This document shows positions 1 to 10,080 of a stretch of 64,000 bases of DNA, in pieces. A program made the position numbers and the translations under genes. The notes beneath the pieces were generated by a model, which was given only the letters and a program-made list of their open reading frames with translations, made no database searches and was not told the DNA's origin. Position 1 is the first letter of the stretch, and each line of letters starts with the position of its first letter. The DNA comes from Gymnorhina tibicen (Eukaryota; Chordata; Aves; Passeriformes; Artamidae), in contig VXAZ01006396.1 in NCBI GenBank assembly GCA_013399875.1, forward strand, positions 343,072 to 407,071, written 5' to 3'.

Positions 1-2118
1 CAATTTGCCACAGTGTATAAAGAGGATCTTTTTCAATTTAGCTATTTCCATTAATGTATGAACCACTGATCAATATTAGACATCACTTAGCTTCTCAGGT
101 CATGAGAAACAACTCACTGGCAAGCATTGTATTTCTAGGAGACGAAGTCTGTGGCGTAAATATATGACCATGTAAACAAATTGAATATTTTCATGGAAGT
201 TGAGGACCAAATTAATAATTCTCCTTCGTTGCGCCAAAGGTATAAAGATTCGGGACTATTCCAAAGGCTATGAATTTCTGGGCAGCCATTCCAGCATGGT
301 TCTCAAATACATCTGGAGATCTCTGGAGAAGGAAACAGACCTTGGGTCGAGCTTCACCCCCTTGTAGCCTTGCAGGGTCTAGCAAGTTTCACATGTAAGG
401 AGAATCTGGGTAAGTAGACTACAGAAACACAGCCAGGAAACTGCATGAAAAAATCATAATTTGTAATTTCTGATTGCTTTTTGTTAGAGCAGCTTCTGAG
501 GCCTCAACTATCAACACATCTCCATCATATCCAGCACTGAACATATTTGTAATTGGAACTGTTCTTGTTCTGCAGTCTATAGCAATAAAGGCAAGTAATA
601 TATTAGCTGTTATACAGATGGAGGACTGGGAGATTAAATATCTTGTCCAGGGTCAAAAAGGAAATGTGTGACAGGTCTGGGACTTGTGAACCTGGAAATG
701 TCGAGTTGAAGGCCTCAGCTGTGGGCTGTATATTTACTCCTGAGTGTTAGCTGACTGCACATTTAACAAAACACTCCAAAGGACACCAATATGTTATTGC
801 TCCTGTTGGAAAATGACTGGACAACCATGCTTCTTCTGACAACTGGCCAAAACTTGCCTGGGCAAACTATTCAGTTTTGATAAATTGTACAAAGTAATTT
901 GAAAAATAGATTGTTTAGTCTTCTGAGTATCCTTACACAGATTCTTCACAGAACAAACAATGTCTCCTTCTTCTAAATATTAATAAATAATGTTTTTTAC
1001 ATTTCACTTAGGAGCAATCAAACAGGCAAGAAATAACCATGACTGGAAAGCCTGAGCTACTAACTCAGTTCAATGCCGTCAGAAGAGTTTTAGTCAACAG
1101 TGAGTTCAGGCAGTTAAAAAGAATGGACTAAGTATAGCAGGAATTTTGCCTTATTTGAACTACAGAGCTTCTCTTTTAGCTTAGTAAAAGAAGAAATGCT
1201 TTGGGAATCAATGACCTGGGTTGTGGCTCCATTAGCAGTTTAGCCCAATTTTAATTAGCTGATGATGTGTGCACTATCGTTTGCTAATAAAGGGTGTAAT
1301 AATTTTAGATGGATATTGCTATAAAGCCCCCAAATTTTGCATGTGCACTGTCCAACATTAAGCCTTCTGGTCTCTTCTGGGTCATCTCCACTTCTAGTGG
1401 GAATCCTGAAAGGGTGTTCAGGTTTGAATGCAGCAGAGATGCTGAGCGAGGAGCTTTTCTGACTGGTGCTGTGCTGCAGTGGCTTTTGACAGCAGGATAC
1501 CCAAATTCTCCCTGTAATTAACTGTGTACTGAGGGTCCATTAGAAAGGCGTGTGATGACCTTAGGCCACAGATTTCTGACTTTTCCATGGCCCTGGAAAT
1601 ATCAGGTTAGCCATGAAATAATTTCAGTTTACACCATGTGACTAAAATTGAGGCAAACCTTTTAATACTCTTGAGTAGTGGGGTAGGAGGTCAGAGAAGA
1701 TAGCATAGATGATGCTTTCTCAGAGTGTGATTAATTCTTTTCTGTGCAGCAAAAAAAAAAGGTGTAAATATTAAACAGAACACTTGAAATTACTAAATTC
1801 TTGTTTGTCATTTCATGGTCGCTTTCTTCAGTAGTGTAATTGTCTCTTCTTTTGTGCAACAAATGAGGGAGTTTATAATTTGATATGACATGGGATTCAT
1901 ATTATTTAAGTTGTTTTGCTGTTTAATAGAGGTACAATACAGAGGTTCCTGTAGGAAAAAAGAAACCCAAAACCCTCTAGAAAGACAAATTGAGGCAAAT
2001 CTAACTTACATGAGTTAAAAACTATGGGTCCTCCTCTAAATCTCTGTTTTGAAAATAAAGAGAGTGCATATATGTGTCTGTGTGCTTGTGAATTAAGAAA
2101 CTGCTATTTCTATTCTTA
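1..2118. other. gene-free AT-rich unique DNA
   Basis: No reading frame here resembles a protein I know, and all open frames are short (under about 70 codons) with no exon-like splice context I could support. There are no recognisable repeats or RNA genes. A run of A at about 1750-1760 is the only low-complexity patch. Most likely intronic or intergenic sequence. Confidence 0.6.
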
Positions 2119-2330
2119 GCAACATCACAGAAATACAGAACAACTCAGTTTGGAGGGAAGCTCATAAGATTGTCTGGTCCAAACTTTCATGGGAAAGAGA
2201 GTTGAGGAGATTATCTAGTACCCTTTCCAACTACATCTTGAAAACCTTCAGTCATAGGAACTCTACCACATCCCTGGGTAAAAATGCTTTATCAAAAATG
2301 TAATCAAATGCATTTTAAAAGCCCTGTTTA
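2119..2330 (-). mobile_element. probable decayed CR1 LINE 3' fragment
   Basis: On the + strand the block opens with a degraded form of the reverse-complemented CR1 3' end: 'cacagaa', then a 'ttggaggga' stretch, then 'ctggtccaaac'. About 130 bases further on comes 'ccacatccctgggta', the counterpart of the CR1 phrase about accessory cluster 'ccacttccctgggca'. The order and spacing fit a CR1 lying on the minus strand. Divergence is high, so this would be a much older insertion than the copy at 8335. No coding potential remains. The boundary on the right is uncertain and homology may fade out before or after 2330. Confidence 0.45.
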
Positions 2331-5300
2331 CCAGTAATGCATCTGAACAAAAGGGGAATAAAAATGAAATGCCTAGTGAGAAATTCTGGATATGATTAAG
2401 CATAATGATCCCCACACTAAGGAACAGAGAAGATTTAGTGCAATATATATTATCAGTGCCAGAGGATCTTACCTTCCTCAAGGTATCTTCTTGTTTCCTC
2501 TCTCCACTCTTAAGTTTCAATTTGTGCTTTACAGGATCTTCTGTCTCTCAGAAAGGCAGAGTGGACTACTTTTTCCCCTATAATCAGGTTACACACAGAA
2601 CTTAACTAGGTGGTTTACCAGGTCCTGTGGGATTGCTCCTCATAGAAGAAAACCAAATTCAGAGTTAATGCTGTTGGGACTAGCAACTCTAAACAGCTCA
2701 TTTTCAGACTGATCTGCTCCTAAAATCCCCGAATGGGTGTGGGAAGCCCCTTTGAGTGTTTAATGATAATGTGGTTTTCCTCTTTCATTAACTTTTGTGT
2801 ACAAACAGCTATCATGCTCACTGGATACTAAGCACTTTACTGCCCATCTACATCCATGTCAATGCTACTTAAGGCTAATCACACACTAACTACATCTCCC
2901 AGTGACAAAGCTGCATCCCCACTCTGTCTGTATTGATCTCCCATCAGTCATTTGTAAGTGACCGTGCTAGACATGGCCCTTGGGCATTTTTCCAATACAA
3001 AAGCCACTTAACATTAAAATTGCAGGATCTCTTTTGGCTGTTTTACAAGTCTTTATCAAATGCGCATAAAAACCTACCTTTAATCATAACTACTCTATGA
3101 AATTTTTTCACCTTTGACCATTGACCCCTTTAAGATAACGAGAGCATTTGTGCACCAGACTGCCCTTCTTCAAGTTTTATTCATTGCCTGAGACAGCCAC
3201 TAGAAGCAGCGGCAAAAAATACTGGAAAGAAAATCCTTTTGCAGCAGTGTTTGTTTCATTTTAACAATAGTAACACTAAAAAGAGTAATTATTTAAGAGG
3301 GTTATTTTTTCAGTCATTTATATGCCCTTTGGGTCATGTGCCCATCACTTTACCTCATTCAGATGAGCAGGCAGTAGGGCTGCCTTTGTGTTCCCAGTCC
3401 TCTGCCATGTGCCCTTGTACTTCTTGGCATGGAGAGTGTGTTTGTTTTGCATGTCTATGTGAAAAGCCAAACTAGTACAAATTCTTTTACTCTATCACTG
3501 CCACATATGAACACTGAATATATAATTTCAGACACTCTGTGGTTGTTGGATCTTGTTCAGGAGGTTAGATGAGAATTTTAATTGCATAATTCTGCCATCC
3601 TTTCTTTTCTGCACTGTTTCAACTTCTCTCTAATTTGAGGATACATCTATGGCTTCAGAACAAGCTTAACAACTGTCTTTTTTTTGAAGTTCAGTACTCC
3701 TCCAACTAAATGAGCTTGTAGCATAGTTTGGCTCTGTTCGAGTAGCAACTATTTTAACAATTGCTCTGGTCATGTGTGAGGCTTTTCACACTGGCCCATG
3801 GAAATTGTTAAAAAATAGTTGTGGTGGAAAGCTACACTCTTTGCATGCAAGCCTGTAAGGTCTCCTCCTTGCTAGAGCTACGACTTGCTTTATTTGTTGG
3901 ACTTTGAAACTTTAAACATTTCACAGATGAGTCTGACTTTATTCCCATAAGAGGATTCATCAGTGCATTTGAAGGGCCATATGTTGAGTTGACACTATCA
4001 ACTATAGGCAATATGCCAACGAAGTACTCAGGCAGGCAGCTCTTCCTGAGCTCCATACTATCTATTTTTTGACTATCTATTTTGATTTGTGTCTCATAAA
4101 ATACGTCAATTACATGTATAAGGAGAATTTCTCCACAGGATGTTAATGGAGTAGTGTACAGTAAAAGGTCAAAAGCGCTGTGACTGATCGTCTCAGAATA
4201 ACATCCAGGAAAAGCTTTCCCTAAAACAGACAAAGTATTTATAGTAACAATGGCAAAATACAAATGTCACTTTGGAGTCTATTTGTCTAAATAAATGGCT
4301 CTCAGCATTTTTCACTCAGTGTGTTACTTCTTAGGACTAAGACCAACCTGTCTGCTCCAAATTTCACACATTTTCTACACGTGGCATGTTTGGCTATATG
4401 AAAACAGGTCTGATAGGATGTTGGGATAGTATAAAGGAAGCAGGATTAAAATGAACTCACCTAATGTGATATGTTCAGCTGCTCATTGCATCGTTTTGTG
4501 TCTGGCAGTATCACTGCTATACAATGGCAATGCTGTGCTAGTAAATACAATCATGCCAGTGACCAAAGACAGAAAAAGTGAGGTGTTCTCAGCACTGCTG
4601 CCAAACACCAACTGGTGGAAATATGTTTGTTACTTGAATCAGTGTTTCTGTTTCCTTAGCATCCTCAGAGAAACCTGTGCTGAAAAATGATTAAGGTTGT
4701 AATCACGTTGTAGATGGTTCACCTGGCAACGAAAGTAACTCTGTGACCGGGCACTAACAGCCCCGGATCACACTCCCTGAGGTGTTAGACTGAAGTGTGC
4801 CAGTTGAACTGAATCTTGTGCCAAACTTAGCTATTTTGGACAGTAACTTTGAAATTTCACGATGGACAACAAGAATATATTTTTTTAAGCCATTACAGTT
4901 GCAATACATATATTGTACTAATCCAACTTACAAACAATTATATTTCTTCCATACTTTAATTAAGCACATAAATAATAACATTTAAACTTTGCCTCATCAC
5001 TTTTCTCTATATTCTCTATGAAGTCTTCCAGGTACAAGTCATTTTGTTTAACTGACAGATCTAGAATATGTATAATTATTTAATATTAACCTGTTTAGTT
5101 TTCTTCATTTTTAATGCATTACGTGTATTTTCAACTAATAAAAAGTTAATTGCATTATAATAAAATACTATTATAGTACTGAAAACATAAAAGAGAGAGG
5201 GGAATCCAGACTAGGAAGGTGCCATTGAAAACAAAAGACCAAAGCCACTTACACAACATATATGTACATTTGAGCAGAACACAACAGTGCTCATAACAAG

Positions 5301-7854
5301 AGCACCAAGGTGTGAAGTGCTTTGAAGCCCTCTAATGCAGCCAGTAGCTGTAGAAAGGCTGATTACCACCACAGCTTTTCCATGCCACGACCTTATTTTT
5401 CTAACCAGGCAGGATAACTTCATAACCTGGCTCATTCTCCACTTCTGTCCAAACTTTATTCTGATTGAACATCCATTAGTGTTATATTTGGTGGCTTTTT
5501 GGAACATGGGCATTTGTCTCCCAAAGCCAAGACTGACACCCTAAACCAACTTAATTCATGCCATTGAACTGCTGGCAATTCTTAGAACTAGTGCTATGAG
5601 CTTGAATTGATCCAGAGCCTGAGGGTAGCCAGTTCTATTTCCCATTAATAAAAAAAAAATTATAATTATTAACAGTATTTTTTAAGCCTTTCTTTATAAA
5701 CCAGAGAAGGTAAGTAACCTAAGTGATCCTTACCTGGGTTATAAGCTAATTAATGAGTTTTATAACAAGCCCAGCAATTGTCTTTGTGATTTATCTGTGG
5801 GAACTCTAAAAAATTCTACATAAAGGACAGGATGAAAGATCTTGCAGACACTGCTTCTAAACAGAATTCTTCAGCTTAGATGGATTTTGAGGGTCCCTGC
5901 AGAGACCCTCAAATATTTGTTCCAGAGATGGGAAAAACAGGCTCCTGGGGTATTGGAATCAAAACTCAAAAACTTTTAAAAAGAAGCACAGAAAGACTTC
6001 AGCTTTCTTATGAGAAACAGTGCAGAAAAAGCAACTTATACTAAAGCTGTCATGGAGAATTTCCAGGAGATACAAATGCCAAGAGATGATAAATGGAGAG
6101 ATATAAACAACACTCAAAGAGAGGAACCAGAATGCAAAATGTTGCAAGAAAAAATGTAAAACTTTTGATACCAAAAGAAATGGGAGAAATTGAGACAAGG
6201 ATACAGAAGAGAAAAAAAGAATTTCCTCGTTAAATTGAGATAGACATTTTTTAACTTTCTTCATTTGCTGCACATTCAGAGGGGCAGATGCTCTAGCTGA
6301 TGCCAAAACAGAGTAAATTCTTCTGCTCCTCTGCCTTTAAGATGCTGAGGGAGATCTGTCAGCATCTGCTGCATCAGAGAAAGCTTTTCTCAACGAAGAA
6401 AATGACTGTCAGGGAGATTGATTATGGGAATGGAGCCTACCTGGGTATGGCTAAGAGTCTGGACTGCTGAATCTTCATCCACCTGGGAAACTCTAACCAT
6501 ATCAGTTAAGTTACCCCAACCTTCACTGAAATGAACAGATATACACCCAAGTGTGTACCCTGCATCAATGTTTGACTCTTTTGGAGAATAAGAAAAGTGC
6601 CATTTATTGCAAATAAACTTCAAAAATTATTGTTCAATCACTGTATTCCATTGGAATCTTACTAGGCAACTTACAACATTTATGAAATAATTATATGGTG
6701 TTTTAATTTCCCTGTTTGAGATCCCTCCTTTTGAACATAAATAATTTCTTGCCTTCTTTCTTCCATGCACTTATTTTAAACAGTTAAACTTTGGATTGCA
6801 GTTGTTGCATCCATAGAATCTTAATGCCTAACCTCAAAAATCTAAATGCTAAATAAAGTCTTTCCCTTCAGAGCTCTAACTATATCCATTTCTCTGTTTT
6901 ATTTCTGTTGGGTTTTTTTTCATTCTTCAACAAAAGAATAAGTAAATCCTCATTACCCAGAATCAGTTGAGGCTTGTCTATATAAAGAATATATTGTGTT
7001 TTTTGTGAGTCTGTGTGTGTGTGCAGAACGGCATTGCATTAGCATTCCTGAATACAGGCTTTTTAATGTACTAATCTTAGGAAGGTAAAATCAACATTCA
7101 AATGGTAATTATTTAGGAAGTAAATTGATCAATTTGTCCTAGGCTCCATGAAGATGAACTGAGGTCAATCCACTTTGCCTATTAAGATTTCGAAGATATC
7201 TGGTTGGATTACTTTCACAGTAAGTGCCTGTTTTCCACCGAGGTTTACGGAAAGGGAAAAAAAAAAAGAAAATAAAGACAACTGAGCTTTAATGTTAGAC
7301 CTTAGGAAAAACAAACTTTTCATGTAAGTGCAATTTTCCTGGTCCCAGCAAGCTGTCCATGTAAATAACCTCTGTGTTATTAGCTTTTAGTACTATAGTT
7401 CTCCCTGTGGTGAAAGTGAAATGGTTGCTAACTAAACAGAGTTGAGCTGTCTTGGTTCTACAGCCCTATATATATTTTCTGAATTATTTTTTAAGTCTTG
7501 GGACTATGTGGATGAGCAACTACAATCTGTATGGAAGAGAGACTGAAAGAACTTTGAGGCAAGGTATTCAAACATTTCAAAACTGAGCATAGTGAATTTT
7601 TTAACTCAAATAAAACATTACAAAATTGTTATTGCTAAAATAATAGTCTATGCATCTTAGAATTATCACATTAAGTGTTAGGGAAGAGGCATATATTTCC
7701 TGATGGCAAATCACTAGACCACATGAATTCAAAACTTTTCTTTCATTTCAGGAAAAGTACGTTTTGTAGAAAGAGAGACAGGTAGGCACAATGTGTCTCA
7801 CTAGTGACTCTTCCTAGCTCTTAAGCTTGAAATATCCTCAGTACAGAAATGGTC
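2331..7854. other. gene-free unique DNA, locally very AT-rich
   Basis: I see no exon, RNA gene or recognisable transposon here. The most AT-rich parts are 4900-5175 and 5650-5690. The minus-strand open frame at 3832-4263 (143 codons) is the longest, but it has no recognisable domain, and one or so frames of that length is expected by chance in this much AT-rich DNA. The stretch 5700-5810, with GTAAGT-like and TAATTAAT motifs, has the look of non-coding sequence under constraint, but that impression cannot be tested from one genome. Confidence 0.5.
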
Positions 7855-7931
7855 TTGTGCAGGTCAAGGAGTTGGACTCAATGATTCCTGTGGGTCCTCT
7901 CCAACTCAGCATTTTCTGTGATTCTGTGATT
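7855..7931 (+). mobile_element. CR1 LINE 3' tail fragment
   Basis: The sequence runs through the characteristic CR1 3' terminus in sense orientation: 'caaggagttggactcaatga', then 'gggtcctctccaactcagc', ending in 'ttctgtgattctgtgatt'. The short direct repeat at the end (ATTCTGTG twice) is the typical CR1 tail, which replaces the poly(A) tail of other LINEs. Only about 77 bases of the element remain, a severe 5' truncation normal for CR1. No protein is encoded. It lies 400 bp from an oppositely oriented CR1 and is a separate insertion. Confidence 0.85.
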
Positions 7932-8334
7932 TTTTTCCACTGTCTCACCCCTTTTCTAGAGGTACTTTCCAGTAGGTAAAGATTCCTTAGGTCTTAAGCA
8001 TTTATTCTGAGAGTATAATAAAAGTATGGTAACTTAATACAGATTTCCCTACTGATTTTCTGATGTAAAATACTTCATAAATAAGAAAATTAGTAAGACC
8101 AGTACCTCATTTCGTATAGTGTTTTTCAGCTTATCATTGTCCTCATGGTTTGAACTGGTGGCTTGAAGATTAATTTCTTGGGGTTCCCAAATTATCTGCC
8201 TTGGACTTGATTTCAATAATGAGGTTGTGGAAGCTGAAGAAGACTGGCAGTTGCTGCAGAATTTTTCAAGACAGGGCAAGATTCACCATTTAGGAAACTA
8301 TCTATGCAGTTATATATGCAGTTATACCAGTTAT
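7932..8334. other. spacer between two CR1 fragments
   Basis: This unique AT-rich sequence separates two CR1 insertions of opposite orientation. It ends in a degenerate 'ctatgcagttatatatgcagttat' duplication near 8302-8327, next to the CR1 3' end. No gene is visible. Confidence 0.5.
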
Positions 8335-9250
8335 CTATCTAACTCAAACACAGAATGCCAGAATAAGATGCGTTGGAAGGGACCCACAAGGACTATCAAG
8401 TCCAAGTCCAGTCCCTGCACAGGACCATCCCTAAGAGTCACACCCTGTGCCTGAGAGCATTGTCCAAACGCTTCTTGAACCCTTTCAGGCTTCGTGCTGT
8501 GACCACTTTCCTGGGGAGCCTTTCCAGTGCCCAAACACCGTCTGGGTGAAGAACCTTTTTCTAACATCCAACCTAAACCTCCCCTGACACAGCTTCAGGC
8601 CATTGCCTCAGGTCCTGTCACTGGCTCTGTCACAGAGAAGAAAGAGATCAGTGTCTCCCCCTCCTCTTCCCCTCATGAGAAAGCTGTAACTGCAATGAGG
8701 TCTCCCCTCAGTCTCATCTTCTCCAGGCTGAACAGACTGAACGACCTCAGCTGCTCCTCATATGGCTTCCCCTCCAGACCTTTCACCATCCTTGTTGCCC
8801 TTCTTTGGACACTCTCTAATGGCTTAATGTCTTTCTTATATTATGGTGCCCAAAACTGCACACAATATTCAAGGTGAGGCTGCCCCAGTGCAGAGCAGAG
8901 CAGGACAATCCCCTCCCGTGCCCAGCTGGCCATGCTGTGCCTGATGCAGGGTTGGACCTCCTGGCTGCCGGGGCACTGTTGACTGAGATTCACCTTGTCA
9001 TCGACCAGGACCTCCACGTCCCTTTCTCCAGCACTGCTTTCCAGCATCTCATTCCCTAATCTCTCTGTATGTCCAGGATTGCTGTGTTCCAGGTGCAGAT
9101 TCCTACACTTGCCCTTTTTGAACTTCATATTGTTGGTGTTTGCCCAGGCCTCTAATTTTTTGAGGTCTCTTGGAGGGCCTCCCTGCCTTCAAGGGAGTCA
9201 AGAGCTCCTCACGATTGTCTGTAAACTTGCTTAGTATCTCTTCCAGTTCT
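8335..9250 (-). mobile_element. CR1-Y-like LINE, 5'-truncated 3' half
   Basis: The reverse complement follows the CR1-Y type consensus as I remember it almost continuously. The 3' end is at about 8340 on the + strand ('acacagaatgccagaat', 'ttggaagggacccacaagga'). It is followed inward by the 3' untranslated and ORF2 C-terminal phrases: 'ctaacatccaacctaaacct' near 8560, 'tcttctccaggctgaacaga' near 8720, 'tatggtgcccaaaactgcac' near 8842 and 'tttgaggtctcttggagggc' near 9159. The copy is about 0.9 kb against roughly 4.5 kb for a full element, so it is 5'-truncated. The reverse transcriptase frame is broken (see 8841-9128). Homology stops at about 9245, where a CR1 ORF1 in the opposite orientation begins. 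Confidence 0.93.
8841..9128 (-). pseudogene. CR1 ORF2 reverse transcriptase, C-terminal fragment
   Basis: A 95-codon stretch on the minus strand carries the C-terminal (thumb and following) part of the CR1 reverse transcriptase. It begins with MKFKKGKCRNLHLEHSNPGH and continues through a V-L-V-D-x-K-V-N segment (residues 40-47). It ends in the C-V-Q-F-W-A-P motif (residues 89-95) typical of CR1-like LINEs. The next codon is TAA where family members normally have a glutamine codon. The same frame then continues with recognisable CR1 residues, so a single nonsense change ends the ORF here. The palm with the catalytic aspartates and the whole endonuclease domain are absent, so the fragment is non-functional. 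The initiating methionine is internal to the original protein. Confidence 0.88.
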
Positions 9251-9978
9251 GAACCTGCGTTGTAGTGGAGAAGCAGATAGGCTCAGAACCCCACAGGGTA
9301 ACTAGTCAAAGGACTTTTAGTCAAGGATCTGTTAAAGATGAGGGCTGGAAGCAGGTCACTATGCACCACAGGGGGAAGGTTCCTCCTCCTTCTCAGAATT
9401 TGGTAAATGGGACTGGTACCTTCTACAACAGGTCTGAGGCTCTGGAGCTAGAAGGCCACACAACAGACGAGGTGGGAGAATGTCCTTCTGGGATAGTGGG
9501 GCCTCCTAAAACAACACCCTGCATCAAGACGTCCTCTGTTAACAGGAGAAGAAGGGTAGATGTGATAAGAGACACCCTTCTTAGGGGAGCAGAGGCCCTG
9601 ATATGCAGACTGGACCCAACTCACAGGGAAGTCTGCTGTCTCCCAGGGGCTCAGAGAAGGGACATTACTGGAAAACTTTCCAGTCTAGTAAGGCCCTCTG
9701 ATTACTATCTGCAATTGGTTGTTCAAACTGGCAGGGAAGAAATAACAAAGAGAAATCTGAGGTCAATCAAAAGAGGCTTTGGGGCCCTGGGACAATTGGG
9801 AGAGGGATCAGGAGACCAGGAAGTGATTTTCTTGATTCTTCCAGTAACAAGGAATAATATTGATAGTAATAGGCAGATCCATCAGGTCAGTGTGTGGCTC
9901 CAGGGTGGTCTCAGTGGAAACATTGGTTTCCTACCAATTTCTGGTCTCATTTATGGCAAGAATGAAAACCAGTGATGT
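9251..9978 (+). mobile_element. CR1 ORF1 segment, inverted relative to the adjoining CR1
   Basis: This segment encodes CR1 ORF1 on the + strand and starts within about 15 bases of the end of the minus-strand CR1 3' half. Together they form a head-to-head composite. Read on the minus strand, the order is: inverted ORF1, junction, ORF2 C-terminus, 3' tail. That is the layout left by twin priming (a 5' inversion during target-primed reverse transcription). About 2 kb of ORF2 is missing between the two parts, larger than usual for such an event, so two independent insertions remain possible. The right edge coincides with a hairpin and an AT-rich tract. Confidence 0.8.
9265..9975 (+). pseudogene. 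CR1 ORF1 esterase-like protein, truncated and with altered catalytic motif
   Basis: A 236-codon open frame is the only sizeable recognisable protein in the window. It matches the ORF1 product of avian CR1 LINEs, which carries an SGNH/GDSL-type esterase domain needed in some unknown way for retrotransposition. Residues 25-70 match the ORF1 linker (E-G-W, then R-S-E-A-L-E-L). A basic run R94-R97 precedes the domain. Block I is at residues 100-106, reading V-I-R-D-T-L-L where the family has V-x-G-D-S-L-L, so the nucleophilic serine is threonine and the glycine is arginine. Residues 120-150 carry R-E-V-C-C-L-P-G-A and L-V-R-P-S-D-Y-Y. Block III is reduced to Q154-T-G156. The frame stops before the final D-G-x-H-L-S block, so the catalytic histidine and aspartate are missing. 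The N-terminal PHD-like portion is also missing. The ATG at 9265 is simply the first in frame, close to the breakpoint. Almost certainly not a functional enzyme. Confidence 0.85.
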
Positions 9979-10011
9979 TAAAGGCTCTCATTTTATTTAT
10001 GAGAGCCTTTA
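9979..10011. repeat. 13-bp perfect inverted repeat (hairpin)
   Basis: The left arm at 9979-9991 (taaaggctctcat) is the exact reverse complement of 9999-10011, with a 7-base loop (tttattt). It sits immediately after the stop codon of the CR1 ORF1 frame and immediately before an AT-rich tract. It could be a snap-back product at the edge of the insertion or a chance palindrome. In this animal genome context it is not a bacterial-style terminator. Confidence 0.9.
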
Positions 10012-10080
10012 TTTTATTTTTTATTTCTTTATTTTATCAATTTATTTATTTATTTACTTATTTATCTCATTTTATTAATG
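10009..10080. repeat. (TTTA)n-type AT-rich low-complexity tract
   Basis: About 70 bases are almost pure A/T, with a regular tttatttatttattta core at about 10040-10065 and looser TTTA/TTTC/CTTA variants around it. It borders the inverted CR1 ORF1 segment. CR1 does not end in such a tract, so it may be the original target or an independently expanded microsatellite. Confidence 0.8.

Noticed and set aside
3832..4263. 143-codon minus-strand open frame
   Set aside because: No domain or motif I recognise. One or so frames of this length is expected by chance in this much AT-rich DNA, and no splice or promoter context supports it.
9979..10011. Hairpin followed by T-rich DNA considered as an intrinsic terminator
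   Set aside because: The window is a vertebrate nuclear sequence with CR1 and ERV repeats, so a bacterial-type terminator is not expected.
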